DNA from: JANMQK01 sp031370485
GTDB taxonomy: Bacteria; Acidobacteriota; Polarisedimenticolia; Gp22-AA2
NCBI GenBank assembly: GCA_031370485.1
Contig: JANMQK010000139.1
Span: 1 to 8,366, forward strand
Direction: 5' to 3'
DNA length: 8,366 nt
The notes beneath the pieces are model-generated. The model was not told where the DNA came from. It saw only the letters and a list, made by a program, of their open reading frames with translations, and did no database searches. Made by a program: the position numbers and the translations under genes. Positions 1-6,545 of the stretch are shown piece after piece. Within the stretch, counting starts at the first letter, position 1, and each line of letters begins with the position of its first letter.

Positions 1-1821
1 GAAGCGCAGCCCCGCGCGGAGCGCCTCCTCGGTCCAGCCCGCGACCGTGTCGGGGGGAGATGTCCCCGCCTCGAAGACGGCCGCCGCTCTCGCATAGAGG
101 ATGTCGGGGTCGTCCGGCGCCAGGAGCGCGGCCCGCCCCAGAATATCCGCCGCCCGGGTCATGTCGCCGCGCAGCATGAGATGCCGGCCGACCGCCCAGA
201 GTGCGTCCGGGTCGTCGCGTCTCGAATCGAGGCGAGAGCGCACAGCGTCCTCCAGCAGTCCCGAGGCGATCGCGTCGCAGCGTTTCGCCTCCTGTTCGTC
301 GCCCCGCTCGCGGCTTACGCGGGCGAGGCCGCGCCACGCCCCTTCCGCCTCCGCCGGGTAGAGGGCCGTGCCCGCCGACGTGTTGAACTCGGTCGCGGCG
401 ATCTCCGGGGACCCGGCCCGTTCGCCGAGCCAGGTGTGGAGTTGGATGAAGCGTAGGCGCCGCTGCCGGGTGATCTCCGCGTCGGACGCATGAAGCAGGA
501 TCCCCAGGAGCGCGATCGTGGCGAGCGCCGCCGCGGCCGGGCGCCAGCGCCCGGCGCGCGCCTGCCGCGCCAGCCAGACGAGCGCCCCGGCCGCGAACGG
601 CAGGAGCATCGCCTCGAGCTCCAGCCGGAACCGTGACCCGACGTAGAAAAGGCTCATCGACAGGAGCGGCATCAGGAGAAACGCCAGCACGGGCAGCCGG
701 AACGGCGGGCGGAGCGCGGCGCCGTCCCGTCTCACGGCCAGGCCGATCAGGGCGAGCGGCGCCAGGATGCCCATTCCCACGACGGTCAGCCCCCCAAGCC
801 GATCGGCTGAAATCAGAAGCGACAGGTTGTCGTGACCCTCGTAGGCGTGGAGAGCGTAAAAGAGCTTGCGGGCCTGCAGCCCGATCTGCCCGAGCAGGCC
901 GCGACGCCGCATGCTGCGCATCGCCTCGGCAGTCCAGAAGCCCGAGGCCTCGCCCGGCCGAAGGTCGCGGTCCGCGACGAGAGAAGCGAGTCGTCGCGAG
1001 ACCCGGTCATCCAGCCGGTCGAGCGGATCGCTTCCATCCCCGGCCGGCACGTTCATCGTGGCGTAGGCGAGGGGGGGCGGGAAATAGCTAAGACCGGTGG
1101 CGGCGTAATCCTGACTGGTGTAGAGGACCCAGCCCCCCGAGGAGGTCACCGGGATGATCTCTCCCGACGCGCGGAAGTTTTGCAGGGCGATCGGCAGCAC
1201 CGGGACGAGGCAGGCGGCGAGAAGAACGGCCGGCGGCGCGAGAAACCACCGCCCGCGGACCGCCTGGGAAAAAAGCACCACGGCCAGGATCGCGGCGAGC
1301 AGCAGCGCATCGGGTCGCTGCGTCGCCCGCAGGCCAAGGAGAAGCCCCGCCACGGCAAACCGCCAGACAGCCGGACGGCGGATCGCGGCCAGGAGCGCCG
1401 TGGCGGCGGCGCAATAAAGCACAAGTCCCAGCGTGTCCGACTCGAGTTCGATGGAGAAGACGAGGAACGGCCCACACAGCGCGGCCAGACCCCCCGTCAC
1501 CGCGGCCTCGGCCGGCCCGAACATCCGCCGCGCCAGGTCCCAGACGAGAATGCAGGCCAGGACACCCAGGCCGACCTGGGCGATGCAGAGCCCCGTGGCG
1601 CCTGCCCCCGACCGGAGCAGAACCGCCAGGAAATAGATGTAGGCCGGGGAGTAGCCGAACGGCTCGCGCGCCACCCAGCCGTCCGCGATCAACCGCTGCG
1701 CCAGCAGCGGAAATTTTCCGAATGCCGTGCCGGGATCGAACGCCGTGGCCATGGCCAGGAGCCTGAGCGCCAGGGCCAGGCCGGACACCAGCGCGACGAT
1801 CCCGAGAGTGTTCCGCCGCAT
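1..1821 (-). CDS. Multipass membrane glycosyltransferase, GT-C/PMT (GT39-like), with C-terminal TPR-like region; 3' end cut by window edge
   Basis: A minus-strand frame stays open from ATG at 1821 to base 1 (607 codons, no stop), so the C-terminus is missing. The product is very hydrophobic, with about ten candidate membrane segments (for example residues 6-26, 60-95, 344-362, 376-394, 400-418, 427-444). A first periplasmic loop follows helix 1 (D29, D47, E53, then EPFGYSPAYIYFL). The sequence ELESDT lies near residue 124 and IIPVTSSGGWVLYTSQD near 221-237, which resembles the GG-containing loop of bacterial PMT_2 proteins with TPR tails. After the last helix a soluble region carries helical repeats resembling TPR (about 533-600, with DDPDALWAVGRHL and APDDPDILYARAA). 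Such enzymes move sugars from polyprenyl-phosphate carriers to protein, lipid or glycan at the outer face of the membrane; donor and acceptor cannot be told here. The start follows AGGTG (1824-1828) closely. Family is fairly sure, substrate unknown. Confidence 0.8.
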   Translation of the reverse strand, partial: MRRNTLGIVALVSGLALALRLLAMATAFDPGTAFGKFPLLAQRLIADGWVAREPFGYSPAYIYFLAVLLRSGAGATGLCIAQVGLGVLACILVWDLARRMFGPAEAAVTGGLAALCGPFLVFSIELESDTLGLVLYCAAATALLAAIRRPAVWRFAVAGLLLGLRATQRPDALLLAAILAVVLFSQAVRGRWFLAPPAVLLAACLVPVLPIALQNFRASGEIIPVTSSGGWVLYTSQDYAATGLSYFPPPLAYATMNVPAGDGSDPLDRLDDRVSRRLASLVADRDLRPGEASGFWTAEAMRSMRRRGLLGQIGLQARKLFYALHAYEGHDNLSLLISADRLGGLTVVGMGILAPLALIGLAVRRDGAALRPPFRLPVLAFLLMPLLSMSLFYVGSRFRLELEAMLLPFAAGALVWLARQARAGRWRPAAAALATIALLGILLHASDAEITRQRRLRFIQLHTWLGERAGSPEIAATEFNTSAGTALYPAEAEGAWRGLARVSRERGDEQEAKRCDAIASGLLEDAVRSRLDSRRDDPDALWAVGRHLMLRGDMTRAADILGRAALLAPDDPDILYARAAAVFEAGTSPPDTVAGWTEEALRAGLRF

Positions 1822-1915
1822 GCTCACCTGTCGCGGCGATTCTGCAGGAACGCCCGGCGCGGCGCAACCGGGGCCCCCCGGGGCATCTGGCGGTGGATCG
1901 ATTGCCGTGCCGCGC

Positions 1916-1944
1916 TTGCAGGCCCCTCCCGGGGTGCCTATATT
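1916..1944 (+). promoter_or_regulatory. Predicted sigma70-type promoter for the 1990 gene
   Basis: TTGCAG (1916-1921) and TATATT (1939-1944) are separated by 17 bp, giving a predicted start near 1951 and a leader of about 39 nt before ATG 1990. The -10 matches consensus at five of six bases, the -35 at three. The spacer contains CCCGGGG and the whole block resembles the region before the M2 peptidase gene at 6515-6548. The rest of the 168-bp divergent spacer (1822-1989) holds only a weak minus-strand candidate for the glycosyltransferase, TTGCGC (1867-1862) and CAGAAT (1844-1839) with a 17-bp spacer. Confidence 0.45.
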
Positions 1945-1989
1945 GCGTATGTTGACCGTTTCGCACGCTCTTGAGGCGAGGAGGCCCTG

Positions 1990-2664
1990 ATGAGAACATC
2001 CGCGAATACATATCATCGTCCCGAACGAAGCGCGTCGCTGAAGACGCTCCTGTGCGCGGCGCTCGTGGCCTGTTCGGCCGCGGCCTGGGCCGGGGTCTCC
2101 TACGACGTCAGCACCGGATTGCCGATCGGCGACGACGCGCGGCTCTTCCTGCACGTCACCAACGAGTACTACGCGCCGCCTCCCGAGATGGCGAGCGTGA
2201 TCGTGCACCGCTGTCCCCGTCCCGTGGACGACTATCCGGCCGTGATGCTCCTGGCCCACGCCTCCGGCCAGCCGCCGGCGAGGATTCTCGACATGCGCCT
2301 CGCGGGGCGCCCCTGGGCGGACATCATGTTCCAACTGCAGGTGCGGCCGGAGGTCCTCTTTGTCGGGATCGACCACGACCCCGGCCCTCCGTACGGCAAG
2401 CCCTGGAAGAGCTGGAAAAAGCACGGCAGGAAAAAGTTCGCGATCAGCGATGCCGAGTTCGTCGAGTTCGCGAAGCTGCGGGTCGTCGCCGGCTACCACC
2501 GCGTCAGCCCGTATGTCGTCATCCAGGAGCGCGGGCGCGGTGTCTCCTACGAGCGGTATGTTGCCGAGAAGCACGGCAAGAAGGACCACAGCGCCAAGAG
2601 CAAACAGGGCGGGCGCCGGAACGACAACGACCACGCGGGCAAGAACAAATCGAAGAAGCACTGA
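1990..2664 (+). CDS. Exported protein of unknown function with basic Lys/His/Asn-rich tail
   Basis: 224 residues, started by ATG with a strong Shine-Dalgarno GAGGAGG (1978-1984) five bases upstream. The N-terminus has a basic stretch and hydrophobic core (about 18-34). LVAC at 25-28 fits a lipobox, but AAAWA/G at 31-35 also fits ordinary signal peptidase cleavage, so lipoprotein or free secreted protein are both possible. The mature part (36-190) is compact and soluble: IVHRCPRP near 71-78, ILDMRLAGRPWADIMFQL at 99-116 and DHDPGPPYGKPWKSWKK at 128-144, the last two looking like conserved signatures of a hypothetical family I recall from high-GC Gram-negatives but cannot name. Residues 194-224 are a low-complexity tail rich in K, R, H, N, D, probably disordered and able to bind anionic polymers such as nucleic acid or envelope polysaccharide (inference). 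It is monocistronic, divergent from the glycosyltransferase and convergent with aceK. Confidence 0.8.
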   Translation: MRTSANTYHRPERSASLKTLLCAALVACSAAAWAGVSYDVSTGLPIGDDARLFLHVTNEYYAPPPEMASVIVHRCPRPVDDYPAVMLLAHASGQPPARILDMRLAGRPWADIMFQLQVRPEVLFVGIDHDPGPPYGKPWKSWKKHGRKKFAISDAEFVEFAKLRVVAGYHRVSPYVVIQERGRGVSYERYVAEKHGKKDHSAKSKQGGRRNDNDHAGKNKSKKH

Positions 2665-2695
2665 CGGATTTCGGCCCGCCGGCCCGCGTCAGTGC
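2658..2695. terminator. Inverted repeat spanning both convergent stop codons (possible bidirectional terminator)
   Basis: GCACTGACG (2658-2666) and CGTCAGTGC (2687-2695) are perfect 9-bp arms around a 20-nt GC-rich loop that can itself fold (GGCCCGCCGGCC). Each arm contains the last codon and stop (CAC TGA) of one converging gene, the secreted protein on plus and aceK on minus. Only 24 bp separate the two stops. There is no T-tract on either side, so it is not a canonical intrinsic terminator; pausing or RNA 3'-end protection for both transcripts is the likely role (inference). Confidence 0.45.
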
Positions 2696-4425
2696 CGCAG
2701 GCGCCGGCTCCGGGGGTAGGGGTAGACGTCGAGGATCTCTCCGGCCCAGAGCCGCGCCTGCAGGTCGCTCCAGAACGCCGGCTTGAACAGGTCGGCATGG
2801 TGCCGCACGAACTCTTCGCGGAGCCGTCCGCCCAGGCTGAGAAAGCGGGCGAACTCCTCCGGGAAGACGTCGTTCTCTCCGATGGCGAACTGCGGCTCGT
2901 CGGAGAGCTCCTCCTCGTCGCTGCGCGCGGGCGGAATCTCTTTGAAAACGCAGTCGGTCGTCAGGCAGAGCTCGTCGTAGTCGTAGAAAACGACGCGGCC
3001 GTGGCGGGTCACCCCGAAGTTCTTCTCCAGCAGGTCCCCCGGGAAGATGTTGACCGCGGCCAGCTCCTTGACCGCCTCGCCGTAGTCGAGGACCACGTCG
3101 CGGGCGTCCTCGACGCTCGCTTGCTTCAGGAACAGGTTGAGCGGCGTCACCTTGCGCTCGACGTACAGGTGCTTGATGACGACCGCGCCGTCCCGGACGA
3201 TGACCGAGGACGCGGCCTTCTCGCGCAGCTCGTCGAGGAGGTCTTTCCGGAACCGCTCGGCGCGGAACTCCAGGTGCTCGAACTCCTGCGCCTCGACCAG
3301 GCGCCCCGCCCGGTCGTGGCCGAAGACGAGACGGTACCGCTCCATGACCTCCTGGCGGGTGTTTTTCTTCGGCGGCATGAAATGGTCCCGGATCACCTTG
3401 AAAACGAGGTGGTACGAGGGAAGCGTGAAGACGATCATGACCATGCCGGGATCCCCCGGCGCGAACTCGAACTGGTCGGTCGTATCCTCCAGGAACCGCC
3501 TCAGTCTCCTGTAGAGCTCGGTCTTCCCCTGCTTGTGAAAACCCAGGGCGATGTACAGCTCGTCGACCGGCTTGGGCGGCATGCATTCCTTCAGGAACAC
3601 CACCAGCTCGCGGGGGCACCCGGTCTCGACATGGAAGTGCGAGCGGGTGAAGCTGAAGACGATGCTCATCTCCGATTCACTGGTGAGAACGGCGTCCACC
3701 GCGATGCCGCGCTCCGTGTGACCCAGGACCAGGATGAGGGGGAGCAGCGCGCCGCCGGGGAGCCGCGCGCGCCCGACGACGTAGGCGAGCTTCTGCCGAT
3801 AGAAAACCGACCGGATCGTCTCGACCACGGCCTCCGGCGCGTACCCGGTCACGCCGTCGAGCGACGCGCGGATCGCCTGACCGGCCAGCCGGGCGTCCCG
3901 CTCGAGGTCCTCGTAAGGAGCCTTGAACGTGCACGCATCGAGGATCCGGCGGACCGTCGCTGCGCCGTCCCCTTCGAAGGGATACCGGTCCAGGATCGCG
4001 GGGTTCTCCATGGAAGGGGCCGGGGCGAACTCTTCCGCGTCGAACTCGGTCTCCGCGTTTTGTCCCATGGTCCGGAGCATGCGGCGGGAAACCGAGTTGA
4101 AAAATGTCTCCGCCAGCTCGCGGTTCGACTGTCCGTCGAGTAGCGCTGTGAACGCGCGCTTGGCGTGGGCCCACAGCCCGGTCCGCCTTCCCTGCTCTCC
4201 CAGGATTCCCCGCAGCCGCGCGGTGGAGCGGGCGGCCTCAGCGGGATGGACCTCCAGACGCTCGCCCATGTCGGCCAGCATCCCGTGCCAGTCGCGCTCT
4301 TCGAACCGGGAACGGGCTCGGGACGTGATGAGGTTGAAGCGTTCGCAGCTGGCCTCGAAGCCCGACGCAATCGCGCGGGCCGCCAATTTCGCCAGGCGTT
4401 CGTGGTAGGCCTCGGGGGTGGTCAT
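2689..4425 (-). CDS. aceK: Isocitrate dehydrogenase kinase/phosphatase AceK
   Basis: 578 residues, the same length as the E. coli enzyme. AceK phosphorylates isocitrate dehydrogenase on serine to inactivate it and removes the phosphate again, both from one active site, steering carbon between the TCA cycle and the glyoxylate bypass in the cytoplasm. The N-terminal regulatory half is recognisable (RFEERDWHGM about 41-50; ETFFNSV), then YIALGFHKQGKTELYRRL, then the kinase-like domain: MVMIVFTLPSYHLVFKVI with K343 (E. coli K336), NIFPGDLLEKNFGVTRHGR with D464 and N469 (E. coli D457, N462), FYDYDE with D482 (E. coli D475), and the C-terminal DVFPEEF and HADLF motifs. All key residues are present, so it should be active. 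ATG 4425 is the first start in frame after an upstream stop, but has no clear Shine-Dalgarno. It lies 47 bp after the phosphatase gene. No aceA or aceB is in the window, unlike the classic aceBAK operon. Confidence 0.96.
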   Translation of the reverse strand: MTTPEAYHERLAKLAARAIASGFEASCERFNLITSRARSRFEERDWHGMLADMGERLEVHPAEAARSTARLRGILGEQGRRTGLWAHAKRAFTALLDGQSNRELAETFFNSVSRRMLRTMGQNAETEFDAEEFAPAPSMENPAILDRYPFEGDGAATVRRILDACTFKAPYEDLERDARLAGQAIRASLDGVTGYAPEAVVETIRSVFYRQKLAYVVGRARLPGGALLPLILVLGHTERGIAVDAVLTSESEMSIVFSFTRSHFHVETGCPRELVVFLKECMPPKPVDELYIALGFHKQGKTELYRRLRRFLEDTTDQFEFAPGDPGMVMIVFTLPSYHLVFKVIRDHFMPPKKNTRQEVMERYRLVFGHDRAGRLVEAQEFEHLEFRAERFRKDLLDELREKAASSVIVRDGAVVIKHLYVERKVTPLNLFLKQASVEDARDVVLDYGEAVKELAAVNIFPGDLLEKNFGVTRHGRVVFYDYDELCLTTDCVFKEIPPARSDEEELSDEPQFAIGENDVFPEEFARFLSLGGRLREEFVRHHADLFKPAFWSDLQARLWAGEILDVYPYPRSRRLRH

Positions 4426-4472
4426 GAGGGTTCGCGCATCCGAACCCGTACTCTACCAGACCCGTGAACGCG

Positions 4473-5276
4473 TCAGGCCTTGCGCTGGAGGACGAGCACG
4501 GTGGCGTCGTCGTGGCGGTGCGGTCCCTGGAACGCCTCGATGCCGCGCAGGACTTCGTCGCAGATAACGGCCGGGTTCGCAAAGGCGTGCCCCGCGAGGA
4601 GCGCCGAGAGCCGCCCGGCCCCGAAGAATCTCCCCTCCGGGCTCTCCGCCTCGGTGACCCCATCCGTGTAGAGGACGAGACGCTCCCCAGCACGGAGACG
4701 GACCTTCTTCTCGCCGTAGCGCGGGACATCGAGAATCCCGAGGATCGGGCCGGTGACATCGCAGAACGGCGCCACGTGACCCTCGTGGTCGACATGGTAC
4801 GGCAGCGGGTGTCCGGCGTTCGCGTAGCGCAGGGTTCCGTTCCGCGTGTCGAGCCAGCCGAAGAAAATCGTCACGTACATGGGGCCGAGGTTCGCGTCGT
4901 AGAGCATCCGGTTGACCCGTGCCAGGGTGTCGCCGGGAGAGTCGCTCGACAGGGAGACATTGCGTACCATCGATCGCACGAACGACATCAGGACGGCCGC
5001 CGGCATCCCCTTGCCGGAGACATCGGCCATCACGAACGCCAGGGTGTCCCTGTCGACCATGAAGAAATCGAAATAGTCCCCGTTGACCATCCGCGATGGA
5101 GCCGTGGCGGCATGAATCTCGAAGTTCTTTCGCCGGAGCGAAGGCCTCGTGTCGCCAATCGGGCGCGTCAGACCCGCGCGGTCGGCGCCGCGGGCGAGCC
5201 TTTCGGTGGCGCGCGTCGAGCCGGCCAGCCGCGCCAGAGCGTCGATATCGGTCCAGAGGCTTTGCCGGGCGCCCAT
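4473..5276 (-). CDS. SpoIIE/RsbU-type PPM serine/threonine phosphatase, catalytic domain only
   Basis: 267 residues. The metal-dependent PPM (PP2C-like) SpoIIE fold is shown by NGDYFDFF (65-72, metal ligand D67), MADVSGKGMPAA (83-94, D85), YANAGHPLPY (151-160), VLYTDGVTEA (201-210, D205) and HDDATVLVL (255-263, D256/D257). The motifs are in the usual order and metal residues are intact, so it should be an active cytoplasmic phosphoserine/phosphothreonine hydrolase. Relatives act on anti-anti-sigma factors or other signalling proteins. The N-terminus is only about 50 residues, without PAS, GAF, HAMP or receiver domain and without the usual QQSLLP linker; the usual GGDYYD reads NGDYFD. Its input must therefore come from a partner or from dimerisation. 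ATG 5276 follows GGGAG (5286-5290) and lies 14 bp after the PDZ gene stop, so the two are almost surely cotranscribed. The substrate is unknown; aceK follows 47 bp downstream. Confidence 0.92.
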   Translation of the reverse strand: MGARQSLWTDIDALARLAGSTRATERLARGADRAGLTRPIGDTRPSLRRKNFEIHAATAPSRMVNGDYFDFFMVDRDTLAFVMADVSGKGMPAAVLMSFVRSMVRNVSLSSDSPGDTLARVNRMLYDANLGPMYVTIFFGWLDTRNGTLRYANAGHPLPYHVDHEGHVAPFCDVTGPILGILDVPRYGEKKVRLRAGERLVLYTDGVTEAESPEGRFFGAGRLSALLAGHAFANPAVICDEVLRGIEAFQGPHRHDDATVLVLQRKA

Positions 5277-5290
5277 TGTCGAATCTCCCG

Positions 5291-5788
5291 TTACGGGGAC
5301 GGCGCTTTCCCCGTCTCGTGTTCCACGATATGCATCGCGATGTACCGGGCCAGGATGTCGGCCGGCATGGTCGCGAGAGTCAGGGTGATCTCCCGATCGT
5401 GGCCGTCGCGCTTGATCGTGTACGTCACCGATTGCCCGGGCTTCCAGTTCCTGCGGGTCTCCGACAGGTTCGAGTCCTTGCAGGCGGAGAGGGACACTCC
5501 GTTAATCTCGACGAGCACGTCCTTCGGCTTGATCCCCGCCTTCGCCGCGGGGCTTCCGGCGATGACTTTATTGACCGTGTAGACGCCGGTCCCCTCGTCG
5601 ATCTCGAGCTCGATGCCGACCCAGCCGGAGGCTTTCATCCGGGCGGCAACGCTCTCGATGCAGGCCTGATCGCTCGCGGCGCACATCATTTCTTCTCCGG
5701 CCCTCGCTGTCAGCCCGTCAAGCCGGGGCATGGCCAGGAGCGCGAGGGACAGGACGGCCGCCCTGCGGGTGTTCCAGTATCCTTTCAC
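5291..5788 (-). CDS. Small exported PDZ-domain protein
   Basis: 165 residues from GTG 5788. The N-terminus is a Sec-type signal (basic NTRR at 6-9, hydrophobic 10-20, ARA/GEE near 28-33). Residues about 55-142 form a PDZ domain of bacterial HtrA/CtpA type: WVGIELEID, GVYTVNKVIAGSPAAKAGIKPKD (split around 69-90), VLVEINGVSL (91-100), and closing strands VTYTIKRDG and ITLTL. No protease domain is attached, so it probably binds peptides or C-termini in the periplasm as an adaptor or chaperone (inference). Cysteines at 36, 43 and 103 could form a disulfide. The start is uncertain: there is no Shine-Dalgarno before the GTG and no other ATG or GTG in frame upstream, and ATG at residue 20 would destroy the signal peptide. 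It heads the probable PDZ-phosphatase-aceK operon and is divergent from sodC across a 174-bp spacer. Confidence 0.85.
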   Translation of the reverse strand: MKGYWNTRRAAVLSLALLAMPRLDGLTARAGEEMMCAASDQACIESVAARMKASGWVGIELEIDEGTGVYTVNKVIAGSPAAKAGIKPKDVLVEINGVSLSACKDSNLSETRRNWKPGQSVTYTIKRDGHDREITLTLATMPADILARYIAMHIVEHETGKAPSP

Positions 5789-5821
5789 GATGGGAAAGGT
5801 ACCGGATTCCGCTGTAAAAGT

Positions 5822-5830
5822 CCCCCCCCC
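5822..5830. repeat. Nine-base C/G homopolymer in the PDZ-sodC spacer
   Basis: Nine consecutive C on plus (G on minus) lie 34 bp upstream of the PDZ start and next to an AT-rich patch (5837-5850). Such tracts can slip and change promoter spacing, or may be a sequencing error. Apart from this, the spacer 5789-5962 contains the sodC -10 and ribosome site; no convincing minus-strand promoter for the PDZ operon was seen. Confidence 0.6.
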
Positions 5831-5887
5831 GCGACCTTAAAAAACATAAACGGGAGGGGGCGGCGTGGGGCCGGCTGTGGAGCGGAG

Positions 5888-5904
5888 CCGGGTCGCGATA
5901 CAAT
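5888..5904 (+). promoter_or_regulatory. Predicted sodC promoter -10 region with shared CCGGGTCGCGATA block
   Basis: TACAAT (5899-5904) matches the -10 consensus at five of six bases. It overlaps the 13-bp block CCGGGTCGCGATA (5888-5900), which recurs exactly at 6529-6541 before the M2 gene. The -35 around 5875-5881 is poor. The predicted transcript would start near 5911, giving a leader of about 52 nt. Confidence 0.45.
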
Positions 5905-5947
5905 GCCGGCCGGTTCCGGTGGTCTGGTGGGGTGCCTGTTCGATTCC

Positions 5948-5954
5948 AAGGAGG
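5948..5954 (+). promoter_or_regulatory. Ribosome binding site of sodC that fixes its start
   Basis: AAGGAGG lies eight bases before ATG 5963. The reading frame is open far upstream of this, back to about 5096, so this site together with the signal peptide decides the start. Confidence 0.85.
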
Positions 5955-5962
5955 ATTTCTCG

Positions 5963-6484
5963 ATGAGAAGGATTCTGACCGTGGTCGCCGGGGTCCTGCT
6001 GGCGGCTTCGTGCGCGAGGGCCGAGGAGATCGTGATCGAGATGCACATGGTCGATGCGAACGGTTTCGGCAAGTCGATCGGGACCATCACCGCGTCGACG
6101 AACAAGTATGGCGTCCTGTTGACGCCCAACCTCAGCGATCTGCCGCCCGGGCCGCACGGGTTCCACGTCCATCAGAACCCGTCCTGCGAGCCGGCGGACA
6201 AGGAGGGGAAGAAGGTCCCGGCGCTGGCCGCCGGGGGTCACTTCGATCCGGCCGCATCCAAGGCGCACGACGGTCCCTACGCCAACGGCCATCTCGGCGA
6301 CCTGCCGGCGCTCTGTGTGGATGCCGACGGCAAGGCCACCGTGCCGCTTCTCGCGCCGCGCCTTAAGCTGGCCGATCTTAAGGGCCACGCGCTGATGATC
6401 CACGCCGGCGGCGACAACTACTCGGACAAGCCCGCCGACCTCGGTGGCGGCGGCGCGCGCATGGCGTGCGGAGTCGCGAAGTAG
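5963..6484 (+). CDS. sodC: Exported Cu/Zn superoxide dismutase SodC
   Basis: 173 residues. SodC converts superoxide to oxygen and hydrogen peroxide in the periplasm, protecting the envelope from external superoxide. A signal peptide occupies residues 1-20, with ARA/EE as likely cleavage site; C17 is a poor lipobox (AASC), so free periplasmic protein is favoured. All metal ligands can be assigned: copper H68 and H70 (GFHVHQN), bridging H93 (GGHFDP), H147 (MIHAGGDN); zinc H93, H102, H110 and D113 (HDGPYANGHLGD). The structural disulfide pair is C75 and C169 (MACGV). The bacterial-type signatures NGHLGDLPAL and GGGGARMACGV place it with periplasmic bacterial SodC. The start is set by a strong ribosome site; a longer in-frame extension upstream is not a gene. 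It is divergent from the PDZ gene and followed after 87 bp by the M2 peptidase in the same direction. Confidence 0.97.
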   Translation: MRRILTVVAGVLLAASCARAEEIVIEMHMVDANGFGKSIGTITASTNKYGVLLTPNLSDLPPGPHGFHVHQNPSCEPADKEGKKVPALAAGGHFDPAASKAHDGPYANGHLGDLPALCVDADGKATVPLLAPRLKLADLKGHALMIHAGGDNYSDKPADLGGGGARMACGVAK

Positions 6485-6515
6485 CGGGGAACGGAAGTCG
6501 GCCCCGCCGCAAGGC

Positions 6516-6545
6516 TTGACGGCCGCGCCCGGGTCGCGATAGGTT
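6516..6545 (+). promoter_or_regulatory. Predicted promoter of the M2 peptidase gene
   Basis: TTGACG (6516-6521, five of six bases to the -35 consensus) is followed after 16 bp by the -10-like GATAGGTT (6538-6545). The spacer carries CCGGGTCGCGATA (6529-6541), identical to the block before sodC. The predicted start is near 6550, leaving a leader of about 22 nt. This suggests that the peptidase has its own promoter rather than depending only on sodC read-through. Confidence 0.5.

Noticed and set aside
832..1974. 380-codon plus-strand open frame and a 307-codon minus-strand frame at 1088-2011
   Set aside because: Both overlap the glycosyltransferase, whose frame has coherent membrane segments and motifs. 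The alternatives are arginine/glycine/proline-rich and featureless.
2692..4143. 483-codon plus-strand open frame opposite aceK
   Set aside because: It is the antisense of a clearly identified AceK; composition is a GC-rich shadow (E, R, V, L rich), with no domain and no ribosome site.
4464..5582. 372-codon plus-strand frame opposite the phosphatase and PDZ genes
   Set aside because: It spans two identified genes on the other strand, with no recognisable motif and shadow-like composition.
5096..5962. Long in-frame N-terminal extension of sodC
   Set aside because: It runs antisense through the phosphatase and PDZ genes and lacks domain features. A strong ribosome site and signal peptide place the true start at 5963.
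5963..6022. SodC as a lipoprotein through C17
   Set aside because: The residue at -3 is alanine and a clear ARA cleavage site follows; ordinary signal peptidase processing is more likely.
6484..6507. GCGGGG / CCCCGC hairpin just after the sodC stop as a terminator
   Set aside because: A six-base GC stem with a 12-nt loop and no T-tract is expected by chance in such GC-rich DNA.
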